Shown here: positions 29,275 through 37,873 of the stretch, one piece after another
How positions within the stretch are numbered: the stretch's first letter is position 1
Layout of the letters: each line of letters starts with the position of its first letter
Source: Roseiarcus sp963730555
GTDB lineage: Bacteria > Pseudomonadota > Alphaproteobacteria > Rhizobiales > Beijerinckiaceae
Length of the DNA: 64,000 bases
Direction of reading: 5' to 3'
Assembly (NCBI GenBank): GCA_963730555.1
Contig: CAVSSS010000009.1
Location: 186,001-250,000 of the forward strand
The notes under the pieces: model-generated
What the model was told of the DNA's origin: nothing
What the model saw: only the letters and a program-made list of their open reading frames with translations
The model's database searches: none
Position numbers and translations under genes: made by a program

Positions 29275-30492
29275 TCACGCGGCGATCACGTTGGTGACTT
29301 CGACGACATTTCGCATGTAGCCGGCCGGGTTCCAGAGCGGTTCGAGCGGTTGGGTTTGCCCTATCCGATTGGCTGCCCGAACCATCAGCCGATGCTTGCC
29401 GGGTTCAAGCGAGACATTGGCCGTCCATTCGCGGAACGAATATTTGCCGAGGTCCTCGCCGAGCGCTGCTTCCGCCCAGGTCTTGCCGTCATCAGCGGAG
29501 ATCGCAACGTCCGAGACGCCGTAGCCGCCGTCGAACGCGATCCCGCGCAGATTGAGGTTGCTGTTGGCCTTAACGGTCGCGCCGTCGGCGATGTTGGTCA
29601 GGAAGGAGCGGACGTTGAAGCGGCCGATCGGGACCGTGCTTGTCGGCGCTTTTCCCGGCTCGGTGCAAGCGCAGACGTTGTTGGGAATGCGGTAAGCGGT
29701 CTTCATCCAGAAGCTGTCGAGCGGCGCGTCGAGCACCTTGATTTCGTTCAGATGCTTGACCCAGTAGGTGCCGTAGCAGCCGGGCACGATAAGTCGGATC
29801 GGAAATCCGTTCAGCCAGGGCAGGTTCTCGCCATTCATCGCGTAGGCGATCATCACTTCGCCGTCGAGCGCATGGTCGAGGTCCAGCGCCTTCATGAACG
29901 TTGGTGTCTCCGGCAACACCGGCCGGTCGAGGCCCTGGAAGGAGACCTGGACCGCGCCGGCCTGGACGCCAGCCTTGGCGAGGAGCGCTTTGAGGGGCAC
30001 CCCTTTCCATCGCGCATTGCCCATCGCGCCATTGGCAAGCTGGCCCCCGGCGACGCGCGGCTCGAAAAAGCCGCGGCTGTTGCCCGAACATTGATTGACG
30101 GCCGCGATCTCGACCGGCTCGAAGCCGCCTTTCAGCTCATCGAGCGACAGCGACAGCGGCGTGTCGACCTTCCCCTGAATGTTTAGGCGATACGCGTCCG
30201 GATCAATCTTCAGCGGAATGTCGGCCAAGTGATAGCGAACGAAGAACGCGTCATTCGGGGTGAAGACGCCCTCGTCGAACACGCGGAACGGCGTCTCCAA
30301 TTGCGGCGGACGGGCTGTCAGGACGATAAGCGGGCGCTTGCCTGGATAGGCGACGAGTGGGCGCTCGCCGTTGCCGAACGGCAGGTCGACCGTCTCGCTC
30401 GCCGCGACGGGAGAGAGCCTTCCGCCCGTCGCCACTGCAAGGCCTGCGGCGAGAGCGGACTTCAGGGTCTCCCGCCGGTTCATTGTTGGCAT
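29275..30492 (-). CDS. sorA: Sulfite dehydrogenase molybdenum subunit
   Basis: A periplasmic molybdoenzyme of the sulfite oxidase family, 405 residues from the ATG at 30492. A Tat signal begins NRRETLKSALAAGLAVATGG. The molybdenum-pterin domain carries the cysteine ligand in VNQCSGNSRGFFEP. IRLIVPGCYGTYWVKHLNEI and the C-terminal dimerisation domain (RGIAFDGGYGVSDVAISADDGKTW) follow. With SorB it oxidises sulfite to sulfate and passes electrons to cytochrome c. Open frame extends upstream to 30603 but lacks a signal-like start. The molybdate transporter genes begin 200 bp upstream. Confidence 0.88.
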   Translation of the reverse strand: MPTMNRRETLKSALAAGLAVATGGRLSPVAASETVDLPFGNGERPLVAYPGKRPLIVLTARPPQLETPFRVFDEGVFTPNDAFFVRYHLADIPLKIDPDAYRLNIQGKVDTPLSLSLDELKGGFEPVEIAAVNQCSGNSRGFFEPRVAGGQLANGAMGNARWKGVPLKALLAKAGVQAGAVQVSFQGLDRPVLPETPTFMKALDLDHALDGEVMIAYAMNGENLPWLNGFPIRLIVPGCYGTYWVKHLNEIKVLDAPLDSFWMKTAYRIPNNVCACTEPGKAPTSTVPIGRFNVRSFLTNIADGATVKANSNLNLRGIAFDGGYGVSDVAISADDGKTWAEAALGEDLGKYSFREWTANVSLEPGKHRLMVRAANRIGQTQPLEPLWNPAGYMRNVVEVTNVIAA

Positions 30493-30695
30493 GGTCTTGT
30501 TGCGCGTTTCCAATGTTTCGATCCGTCGTGCGGCCCCAAGCCGGCGACAGCGCGCCCGCCACGTCCGATCAGGCCATGTGCATGAACAATTTGGACAATT
30601 CACGCTGCGGCGGCAAGCGCTCGCGTTGGCTATAACGCGCCCCGCGTTTTGAGAGTTTTAGGCGTGAGCGGATTGAGGGGGCGACTTTAAGCCAG

Positions 30696-31811
30696 TCAGC
30701 CCAACTCGCCGCGCCCCGGCGCGAGCGCGACCGCCTTGACCTGGGCGAAGACGCCGACCCCCTCCGCAAGATCAAGCGTCTCCCACGACTTTCGCGTCAC
30801 GCGCGACAGCATGTGCGCGCCGGTCCCGTCCGCCCCAAGCGCGACGACGACAATGATCTCATTCGAATCGACGGGCTTCATCGACAGGATTCGCGCCGGC
30901 AGGACGTTGAGGATCGAGCTTGGTCCGGGGGCTTCGCGCGTGAGGCTCACGTCGCCAGCGATGACGCGGATGCGCCGCCGCTCGCCGACGGGCGCGGGGG
31001 CCGTCGGAACGGTCAGCGAGCCGCCGCGAACCTTGAGCGTAACGAGGCCGTAAGCTTTGTCACTCGCCTCAACGACGCCGTCCAAGCTCACTGCCGCGTC
31101 GCGCGCAGCCGCGAGCGGCAAGGATGGATCGCTTTGCAAGTCTTCGAGCGCCCCAGCGCTGATCACCTGCCCCTTTTCCATCAGCACCATCTGGTCGGCC
31201 AGGCGCTCGACCTCGGCGATATCGTGCGTGACGTAGACGACGGGCAAATTGAGCCGGTCGCGCAGCCGCTCGAGAAACGGCAGGATCTCGTTCTTGGTGG
31301 CGCGGTCGAGCGCCGAGAGCGGCTCGTCCATCAACAAAAGCTTGGGCTGCGACAGCAGCGCACGTCCTATCGCCACGCGTTGGCGCTCGCCGCCCGAGAG
31401 ATTGCGTGGGCTGCGGTCGAGCAGCCGCGTAATTCCAAGCAGCTCGACCACTTCATCGAAGATGATCCCGCCTTTGGTTCCGTCGCGGTTATCGCGCGGC
31501 GCGCCGAACAAAAGATTGCGGCGCACGGAGAGATGCTGAAACAGGCTTGCTTCCTGGAAGACGTAACCGAGCGGGCGCTTGTAAGTCGGCAGGAAGGCGC
31601 CGCTTTCGTCCTGCCAGACTTCGCCGTCGATCTCGCAGACGCCATTGATGCGCAGAAGACCGGCGATGCAGCGCAGGACGGTGGTCTTGCCGCAACCAGA
31701 TGGACCGAACAGGGCAGTCACGCCCTTGGCCGGCGCGGTGAAGCCGGCGTCGAGCGCGAACTTGCCGATCGTTCCGCGGAATTGCGCCCGGATCGCGTGA
31801 GGCGCGCTCAC
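30696..31811 (-). CDS. modC: Molybdate ABC transporter ATPase
   Basis: A 371-residue ATPase with a C-terminal molybdate-sensing (TOBE) region. Walker A is FGPSGCGKTTVLRCIAGL, the signature is NLSGGERQRVAIGRALL and Walker B is LLLMDEPLSALD. The C-terminal 140 residues contain SSILNVLPARILSMKP and EIIVVVALGADGTGAHMLSRVT, typical of ModC. The start is a GTG at 31811 that overlaps the modB stop (GTGA), so translation is likely coupled. The frame stays open far upstream through modB but in the wrong frame for ModB. Confidence 0.91.
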   Translation of the reverse strand: MSAPHAIRAQFRGTIGKFALDAGFTAPAKGVTALFGPSGCGKTTVLRCIAGLLRINGVCEIDGEVWQDESGAFLPTYKRPLGYVFQEASLFQHLSVRRNLLFGAPRDNRDGTKGGIIFDEVVELLGITRLLDRSPRNLSGGERQRVAIGRALLSQPKLLLMDEPLSALDRATKNEILPFLERLRDRLNLPVVYVTHDIAEVERLADQMVLMEKGQVISAGALEDLQSDPSLPLAAARDAAVSLDGVVEASDKAYGLVTLKVRGGSLTVPTAPAPVGERRRIRVIAGDVSLTREAPGPSSILNVLPARILSMKPVDSNEIIVVVALGADGTGAHMLSRVTRKSWETLDLAEGVGVFAQVKAVALAPGRGELG

Positions 31812-32485
31812 GCCCCCGCCCGGGTGAAACGCTTTTCGAGCAGGATCATCGACAGGATGACCGCGAACGCGAATATCACCATGCCCCCGGCGAGCAGGTT
31901 GGCTTCGCGCCAGCGCATTGTCTCGACAAAGTCGAAGATCGCAGTCGACATGACTCTGGTGCGGCCCGGGATGTTGCCACCGATCATCAGGATGACGCCG
32001 AACTCGCCGACCGTATGCGCGAACCCGAGCACGGCCCCGGTGAGCAAGCCGGGGCTCGCGAGCGGCAGGGCGACGGTCCAGAAGGCTCGAGTGGGCGAGG
32101 CGCGCAGAGTCGCCGCAACCTCGAGCGGGCGGTCGCCAACAGCGGCGAACGCGTTGCGGATCGGCTGCACGACGAACGGCATCGACGAGATGATCGAGCC
32201 GATGACGAGGCCGGTGAAAGTGAAGGCGAGCGTGCGGGCGCCCCACAGGGATGCGATCGCGCCGCCGGGACCGTCGGGACCGAGCGCAATCAGCAGATAG
32301 AAGCCGAGCACGGTCGGGGGCAGCACCATGGGCAGCGAGACGACGGTCGCAGCGGCCTCCTTGAACCAGGCTTTCGACCGTGCAAGCCACCAGGCAAGCG
32401 GCGTCGCGACGACGAGCAGCGACAGCGTCGAGATGGTCGCGAGTTCGATCGTGAGCTTGATTGGAACCCAGATTTCGTCGGGCAT
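31808..32485 (-). CDS. modB: Molybdate ABC transporter permease
   Basis: A 225-residue inner-membrane protein with about five helices. It has the family start (LTIELATISTLSLLVVATPLAWWLARSK) and the ATPase-contact loop (EVAATLRASPTRAFWTVALPLASPGLLTGAVLGFAHTVGEFG). It sits between modA, with 7 bases between, and modC, with a 4-base overlap, in one minus-strand operon. Confidence 0.9.
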   Translation of the reverse strand: MPDEIWVPIKLTIELATISTLSLLVVATPLAWWLARSKAWFKEAAATVVSLPMVLPPTVLGFYLLIALGPDGPGGAIASLWGARTLAFTFTGLVIGSIISSMPFVVQPIRNAFAAVGDRPLEVAATLRASPTRAFWTVALPLASPGLLTGAVLGFAHTVGEFGVILMIGGNIPGRTRVMSTAIFDFVETMRWREANLLAGGMVIFAFAVILSMILLEKRFTRAGA

Positions 32486-32492
32486 GCCCAGC

Positions 32493-33245
32493 TTAGCTCA
32501 GCTCAAGAACGTAGCCGAACTTCTCGATGATCGCACGCGCTTCCGGGCCCTTGAGGAAGGCGAGGAAGGCCTTCGAGGCTTCGCTATTCGCCCCGGTCTT
32601 CAGAAGCACGGCGTCCTGAAAGATCGGCGCATGAAGTTTCATTGGAACCGCCCAGCGTGTCCCTTCAGTCACTCCGTGAAGTTGGGCGAGCGCGACGAAG
32701 CCCAGTTCTGCGTTCCTCGTGTCGACGAACTGGAACGCTTGCGCGATGCTGTTGCCCTGGACGATCTTCGGCTTCAGCGCGTCGTAAACGCCGAGCGCTT
32801 TCATCGTTTCAACCGCCGCGGTCCCGTAAGGAGCGGCGACCGGATTGGCGATCGAGAGTTTCTGAAAGTTTCCTGCCTTCAGCGCCGCTTCGCCGTTGGT
32901 TACATCGACGACCCGGCTCCACAAAACCAGCTTGCCGATCGCATAGGTGAAGAGGGTGTCTGGCACGGCATAGCCGTTGTCGACCGCCATCTTCGGGCGC
33001 TCGGCATCCGCCGACAGAAACACTTCGAATGGAGCGCCATGGGTGATCTGAGTGTAGAAGGCGCCCGATGCGCCAAAGATCAGCACCGCCTCGTGGCCGG
33101 TCTTCTGCTTGAACAGGGCGGCGATCTCTTTCGCCGGCTCGGTGAAATTGGCAGCGACCGCGACATGGGTAACGTCCGCTTGCGCCTGCGCCGCAAGCGA
33201 AGTGAGAAACGCCGCCAATGCGGTTGCAAGCGCGGTCAGCTTCAT
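32493..33245 (-). CDS. modA: Molybdate-binding periplasmic protein
   Basis: A 250-residue binding protein with a signal peptide (KLTALATALAAFLTSLAAQAQA). ModA features include VAVAANFTEPAKEIAALFKQKTGHEAVLIFGASGAFYTQI, the ADAERPKMAV segment and ANPVAAPYGTAAVETMKALGVYD. The start at 33245 has GGAG at the right distance; a second ATG at 33257 is in frame four codons earlier. It opens the modABC operon, divergent from the Mop gene at 33379, and a Mo-box-like site lies between them. Confidence 0.91.
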   Translation of the reverse strand: MKLTALATALAAFLTSLAAQAQADVTHVAVAANFTEPAKEIAALFKQKTGHEAVLIFGASGAFYTQITHGAPFEVFLSADAERPKMAVDNGYAVPDTLFTYAIGKLVLWSRVVDVTNGEAALKAGNFQKLSIANPVAAPYGTAAVETMKALGVYDALKPKIVQGNSIAQAFQFVDTRNAELGFVALAQLHGVTEGTRWAVPMKLHAPIFQDAVLLKTGANSEASKAFLAFLKGPEARAIIEKFGYVLELS

Positions 33246-33314
33246 GGAGATCTCCATCGGTCGGCGTACTGGCGCAGGCGGTCTTGGCTCCCCGTCCCCG
33301 GAGGGCTCGCCCCG

Positions 33315-33340
33315 CGCTATATGCTGTGGTACATATCCCG
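33315..33340. promoter_or_regulatory. Mo-box-like inverted repeat (putative ModE-type site)
   Basis: CGCTATAT (33315-33322) and ATATCCCG (33333-33340) form an imperfect inverted repeat, 6 of 8 positions, with 10 bases between. ModE/MopAB-type sites have half-sites close to CGCTATAT and ATATAACG with slightly shorter spacing (recalled). It lies midway between the divergent modA and mop starts, where a molybdate-responsive repressor would be expected. Confidence 0.5.
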
Positions 33341-33378
33341 GCTTCGGGGGCACAGCAAACCCCCTTGGAGGGGAGCCG

Positions 33379-33588
33379 ATGAAAATCAGCGCGCGCAACA
33401 AGCTGCATGGCACGATCGTCGACATCACCAAGGGAGCAACGACAGCGCATGTCCGCATCGACCTCGGCGGAGGCGCGGTTGTCACCGCGTCGATCACCAA
33501 CGAAGCCGTCGACGAACTGAAGCTCAAGAAGGGCGAGAAAGCCTACGCCGTCATCAAGGCGACCGATGTGATGGTCGGCCTCGACTGA
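33379..33588 (+). CDS. Molbindin-like molybdate-binding protein (Mop/TOBE)
   Basis: A 69-residue single TOBE-domain protein. ISARNKLHGTIVDITKGATTAHVRIDLGGG and ITNEAVDELKLKKGEKAYAVIKATDVMVGLD are the standard molbindin sequence. Such proteins form hexamers that bind molybdate in the cytoplasm for storage or homeostasis. A strong GGAGGGGAG precedes the ATG. It is divergent from modABC and likely under the same molybdate control. Confidence 0.88.
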   Translation: MKISARNKLHGTIVDITKGATTAHVRIDLGGGAVVTASITNEAVDELKLKKGEKAYAVIKATDVMVGLD

Positions 33589-33652
33589 CACGGGAGGCGT
33601 CGCGGAGCCGCCCAGCTTCGCCGCGAGGGCGCCCCTCGCGGTTTTGAGGCTA

Positions 33653-34858
33653 CTATTTCTTGACCAGGGGGCAGGTCGAGTCGGCGAGCGACCCATAGGC
33701 CTCTTCGCCCGACATCGTGCGGACCAGCTTGTAATAGTCCCACGGCCCCTTCGATTCCGCCGGCGTCTTGACCTGCATCACGAACATCGAGTGCTGCAGC
33801 AGCCCGTCGGAACGGATGATTCCGTCGCTCGTGAACATGTCATCGACTTTGGTCTTGCGCAGTTCGTCCATCACCTTGTCGGGGTCCGTCGAGCCGACCG
33901 CCTTGACCGCGTTGAGATAGGTCGTCGTCGCTGAATAATAGGCCGCCTGATTGAAGGTCGGCATGGCGCCGGTCTTGTCGACGAAGCGCTTGCCGAAGGC
34001 GCGGCTCTTATCGTTCAAGTCCCAGTACCAGCCTGCGGTCAGGTAGAGGCCCTGCGCCGTCTCGAGGCCGAGCGCGTGGATGTCGGTGATGAAGGCGAGC
34101 AGCGCCGCAGGCTTCATCGTGTTGGTCAGGCCGAATTCATGCGCGGCCTTCAAAGAATTGCTGAAATCGGCACCCGCGTTGGCGAGGCCGAAAACCTGCG
34201 CTCCAGACCCTTGCGCCTGCAACAGATAGGACGAGAAGTCCGACGTTGAGAGCGGCACCCGCACCGCTCCAATGACCTTGCCGCCGCCGGCCTCGACGAC
34301 TTTGGTCGCCGCCTGCTGGAGCTGAGTGCCGAACGCGTAGTCCGCCGTGATGAAGAACCACGATTTGCCGCCCTTGTCCAAGATCGTCTTGGCCGTGCCG
34401 TTGGCGAGCGCCGTCGTGTCGTAGCCGTAATGGATCATGTAGGCGTTGCAGTCCTTGCCGGTCAGCGATGCGCCGGCTGCGCCGATCGCGAAGAAGGGAA
34501 TTTTCCTTTCCTTCGCGACCGGGGCCATGGCGAGGCTCACGCCGGTGTTGGACCCGCCGAGCAGCATTGTCAGGCCCTTGGTGTCGGCCCATTCGCGGAA
34601 CTTGCTCGCGCCGATATCGGGCTTGTTCTGGTGGTCGGCGGTCAGGAACTCGATCGGCTTGCCGAGCGCGCTGCCGCCGAAGTCGGCGATCGCCATCTTG
34701 ATCCCCTCGACCGCCCTTGGGCCGTTCACGTCCGCATAGACGCCGGACAAATCGTCGATGTCGCCGATCACGACCTTGTCCGCCGCCTGCGCCGCGAGGG
34801 GCGCAAGCGAGGCGAAAATCGTGGCCGAGATCGTGGCCAGCCACTTGCTTAACGTCAT
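33653..34858 (-). CDS. Branched-chain-amino-acid-type ABC substrate-binding protein
   Basis: A 401-residue periplasmic protein of the LivK/Leu-Ile-Val-binding group. A signal peptide (LSKWLATISATIFASLAPLAAQA) precedes VVIGDIDDLSGVYADVNGPRAVEGIKMAIADFGG. GGSNTGVSLAMAPVAKERKIPFFAIGAAG and FFITADYAFGTQLQQAATKVVEAGG are family features. It follows the tannase-like gene by 31 bases in the same direction and has no permease or ATPase beside it. This suggests it captures an aromatic acid or ester-derived product rather than an amino acid; that is inference. Confidence 0.85.
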   Translation of the reverse strand: MTLSKWLATISATIFASLAPLAAQAADKVVIGDIDDLSGVYADVNGPRAVEGIKMAIADFGGSALGKPIEFLTADHQNKPDIGASKFREWADTKGLTMLLGGSNTGVSLAMAPVAKERKIPFFAIGAAGASLTGKDCNAYMIHYGYDTTALANGTAKTILDKGGKSWFFITADYAFGTQLQQAATKVVEAGGGKVIGAVRVPLSTSDFSSYLLQAQGSGAQVFGLANAGADFSNSLKAAHEFGLTNTMKPAALLAFITDIHALGLETAQGLYLTAGWYWDLNDKSRAFGKRFVDKTGAMPTFNQAAYYSATTTYLNAVKAVGSTDPDKVMDELRKTKVDDMFTSDGIIRSDGLLQHSMFVMQVKTPAESKGPWDYYKLVRTMSGEEAYGSLADSTCPLVKK

Positions 34859-34888
34859 TGCTGTTTCCTCCGGTCGCCGATCGCGCGG

Positions 34889-36526
34889 CTATTTGTTGTC
34901 GACGGCGCAGATGTAATTGGCCGCGATGTTCGGGTCTCCTCCGCCTTTGTACCACGCCTTTTGCGGGTAGGAACAAAGCGGGCGCTGCATCGCGACGCCC
35001 TTCGACGCGTCGTTGCCGACATAGCTCGTGGCGACGACATGCGACGGAGCGGCCCCATCCTCGACCCAGCGCGCAAGCGCCGTGAACAGGTCATGGTCCG
35101 CATCAGTCGACGGCGGGTTGGGCGCGCCAAAGTTCGCGGAGTGGAAGCCGTTGAGGCCCCCGCCAAGACCGCAATGTCCGGCGCCAGGAGCCATGAACAG
35201 CCGCGCGAACTTTTGCGTCTCCTCGTCGACGCCGAATTTATCGCTGAGCCCCTTGTACAAGGCGACCGTCTGGTAGGGCGCGACGATCGGGTCCGCCCAT
35301 CCCTGGAAGATGATCAGCTTGCCGCCGCGCGCCTTGAATTGACTGAAATCCCCAGTCGCCGCGCCGTTCAGGACCGGCCCGAGCTCCGCGTCGACCTTGG
35401 GCATGTCGCGATCGAGATCGAATTTGCGCCAGTCCCAGTCGCTGCCCAAAGCCCATTTGAAGAGGCCGTCGAAGGACGGCTCGCCAGGCGCATTGGAAGG
35501 CGCTTCGAGGAACGCCCAGTTGAGCGGGCCGACCTCGCTGCCTGGCGGCCAGCCGTAATAGATCGTCTTGCCTCCGTGGTCCTCAGGCCCGGAATAGAAG
35601 GCTTTCGCGGTCGCGACCTCCCCGGCAGTCAGGCAATCGGGCGCGTCTCCGCCCTGGCACGTCAACTTGGCCGGGTCGAAATCGCAAGCCGCGGGGTCAG
35701 CAATGAACGGGTCCGACTTGAGCCCGTTGCTCTTGGCGTTGCAGGCGGCGATTGCGGCCTTGTTGAGGAGCGTCAGCTTGGCGTCCGACAGCTTGTGCGC
35801 CGGCTCGAGATTCGCGGCGATATAGTCCCACGCCACGGCGGCGTGGCCCCAGGTGCGGCTGACAACGGGCGCGCCGATGAGAACGCCGTCATAGTCGTCC
35901 GGATAATATTCGGCTTCGATGAGCCCCTGCTGGCCGCCGGTCGAGCAGCCGGTGTAATAGGAACGCTTCGGCGCCTCGCCGTAGAAAGCCTTGGCGATAT
36001 CCTTGCCGACGACCGTCATGACATGGGTGGACAGGCTGCCCCAGTCCTTCCATTTCTGCGGGTGGCCGATGAGCGGGTCGCCGTTGAGCGGGGTCGACGG
36101 CGCCGTTCCCATGTCGGTGTTGGCGGAGGCATAGCCGCGCTTCACCGCCGCCTCCATGCCCGGATAGCCGAGATCGAAGATGCCCCCGTAGCCGCCATTT
36201 CCGTTGCTATGGAAGACGCCTGTCCAGCCTTCTTTCGGCAACCACATCTCGATACGGATGTCGGAATCGGGCGCGCCCTTTACGGACGCGGTCACGCGGC
36301 AGAAGGACGGCATCCCCTTTCGGGTGACCTTGTCGGAGGTCGTGTAGTCGCCGGCTCGAATGGTCTGCGCCGTCTCGATCGTCGTGTCGGGAAGTTTCAG
36401 GTTGGCCAAGTCCTCGCATGAGGACGCGAACGCCGGCGCCGCGCAGACAAGCGCGGCCAAGGAGACTGCGGCGCCAAGAAGCGGCTTGCGCAAAAGACGA
36501 ACATGGGTCGCGCCTTCGTCGGACAT
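34889..36526 (-). CDS. Tannase/feruloyl-esterase family hydrolase
   Basis: An exported alpha/beta hydrolase of 545 residues that cleaves esters of phenolic acids (gallic or ferulic type). It has a signal peptide (LLGAAVSLAALVCAAPAFAS), the nucleophile elbow YYTGCSTGGQQGLIEAEYYP, an acid region FQGWADPIVAPYQTVALYKG and the catalytic His in APGAGHCGLGGG. Many cysteines (SCEDL, FCRV, ACDFD, TCQGG, DCLTAG) fit the disulfide-rich lid of the family. It is the first gene of a pair with the binding protein at 33653, so the module may hydrolyse a plant phenolic ester and import the product. Confidence 0.86.
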   Translation of the reverse strand: MSDEGATHVRLLRKPLLGAAVSLAALVCAAPAFASSCEDLANLKLPDTTIETAQTIRAGDYTTSDKVTRKGMPSFCRVTASVKGAPDSDIRIEMWLPKEGWTGVFHSNGNGGYGGIFDLGYPGMEAAVKRGYASANTDMGTAPSTPLNGDPLIGHPQKWKDWGSLSTHVMTVVGKDIAKAFYGEAPKRSYYTGCSTGGQQGLIEAEYYPDDYDGVLIGAPVVSRTWGHAAVAWDYIAANLEPAHKLSDAKLTLLNKAAIAACNAKSNGLKSDPFIADPAACDFDPAKLTCQGGDAPDCLTAGEVATAKAFYSGPEDHGGKTIYYGWPPGSEVGPLNWAFLEAPSNAPGEPSFDGLFKWALGSDWDWRKFDLDRDMPKVDAELGPVLNGAATGDFSQFKARGGKLIIFQGWADPIVAPYQTVALYKGLSDKFGVDEETQKFARLFMAPGAGHCGLGGGLNGFHSANFGAPNPPSTDADHDLFTALARWVEDGAAPSHVVATSYVGNDASKGVAMQRPLCSYPQKAWYKGGGDPNIAANYICAVDNK

Positions 36527-36850
36527 AGTCCTCCCCCATTTTGCAGATTAAGGATCGCCCCCGTCGGTCGATCGATAAGCCGATAGTGTCGAGCGAAACG
36601 GGCGCGAAGTAAATGTCCTCGTCCGTCAAAAAGCGTTGGGGGCGCCGAAATCCGGGGCCGCGTCCCCTCTCAATGACGACGAGGGAACCGCGTCGCCTCG
36701 GCCTCGTCCGGCGCCAATCGAGACGCCTTTTCATGCGGCTGATTTAAGCAGGCGGCTCAACAAACGCGCTTGAATGATTGTTCCATCGCGGAGAGGATGC
36801 CCGTCGACCGCCCACCGGGCGGGGTCTATTGTTCGGAGGGGAGTTCGACG
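36527..36850. other. Divergent intergenic region, no gene seen
   Basis: 324 bp separate the divergent tannase and nitrate/sulfonate-type binding-protein genes. I see no convincing coding frame, tRNA or hairpin. It must hold promoters for both sides, but I could not identify boxes with confidence. Confidence 0.5.
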
Positions 36851-37873
36851 ATGATCCGCAGTACTTTTCACGACTTCAGCCGCCGCACATTCCTGAAGGG
36901 GAGTGCCACCGCGGCGCTCGGAGGAGCGGCGCTGTCGGTTCTCGGAAGGCCAGCGCTCGCCGCCGATCTCAAAACCGTGCGGTTCAGTGAAGCGGTTCAC
37001 AACCTCGGCTACATCAATCTTTATGTCGGCATGCATTCCGACATATTCAAGAAAAATGGCCTGGACATGCAGGTGAGCGCCGCGGGCGGCGACACGCAGA
37101 CCTTCGCGGCGGTGCTCGGCGGCTCCGCCGATTTCGCCATCGGCGACGCCACCATGGCGGTCATCTCGCGCGAGAATGGCGGTCCGGGCGTGGTTGTCGG
37201 CACGGTGGTTCAGCGCGCCCATTATTTCGCTGTCTCGAAGACCGTCGAGCCCTTCACCGATCCCAAGATGTTCAAGGGCAAGAAGATCGCGACCTCGCCC
37301 GAGCCGAACACCAATTTCAGCGTCACCAAGCGTCTGATCGAAAGCAACGGCATGAAGCTTGGCGAGGACGCCACGATCGTGCCTGTCAGCCCAGGAACCG
37401 AGATCGCCGCCATGCTTGCAGGCCAAGCCGACATCGCCATCGCCTACCAGCCGGGCGTGTCGCAGGCTGTCGCCCAGGGCGCCAAGATCGTCTTCGACTT
37501 CTCGAACTATGTGGGACCATTCTGCAATACGGGGATCATGGTCTTGCCAACGACCATTGCGAAAGACCCCGACATGGTGCAGGCCCTCGTCACGTCTTTC
37601 GAGGAATCCGGACGCAAGACCTATGCGGATCCGGCCTATTCCAAGCAGGTGGCCAGGTTGGAGTTTCCCGATCTGCCTGGCGACGTCGTTGATGCAGCGA
37701 TCGACGCCGAACTCAAATACAAGATTCCGGCTCAGACCGTGGTGACCCAGCGCGACGCCTGGAAGGCGCTCATGGACATGCAGAAATATCTCGGCAACAT
37801 CAAGGGAACCGTGTCGTTCGACGAGGTGATCGACAATTCCTTCGCCGACAAGGCGGTCAAGTTAGCGGGCTGA
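36851..37873 (+). CDS. Nitrate/sulfonate/taurine-type ABC substrate-binding protein
   Basis: A 340-residue periplasmic protein of the NMT1/SsuA/TauA group. A Tat-type signal is visible (FSRRTFLKGSATAALGGAAL). The fold begins KTVRFSEAVHNLGYINLYVGMHSDIFKKNGLDM and includes VLGGSADFAIGDATMAV and MLAGQADIAIAYQPGVSQAV. A strong GGAGGGGAG lies before the ATG. Its stop overlaps the ATPase start (TGATG), and it heads a three-gene uptake operon. The solute is not evident. Confidence 0.87.
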   Translation: MIRSTFHDFSRRTFLKGSATAALGGAALSVLGRPALAADLKTVRFSEAVHNLGYINLYVGMHSDIFKKNGLDMQVSAAGGDTQTFAAVLGGSADFAIGDATMAVISRENGGPGVVVGTVVQRAHYFAVSKTVEPFTDPKMFKGKKIATSPEPNTNFSVTKRLIESNGMKLGEDATIVPVSPGTEIAAMLAGQADIAIAYQPGVSQAVAQGAKIVFDFSNYVGPFCNTGIMVLPTTIAKDPDMVQALVTSFEESGRKTYADPAYSKQVARLEFPDLPGDVVDAAIDAELKYKIPAQTVVTQRDAWKALMDMQKYLGNIKGTVSFDEVIDNSFADKAVKLAG

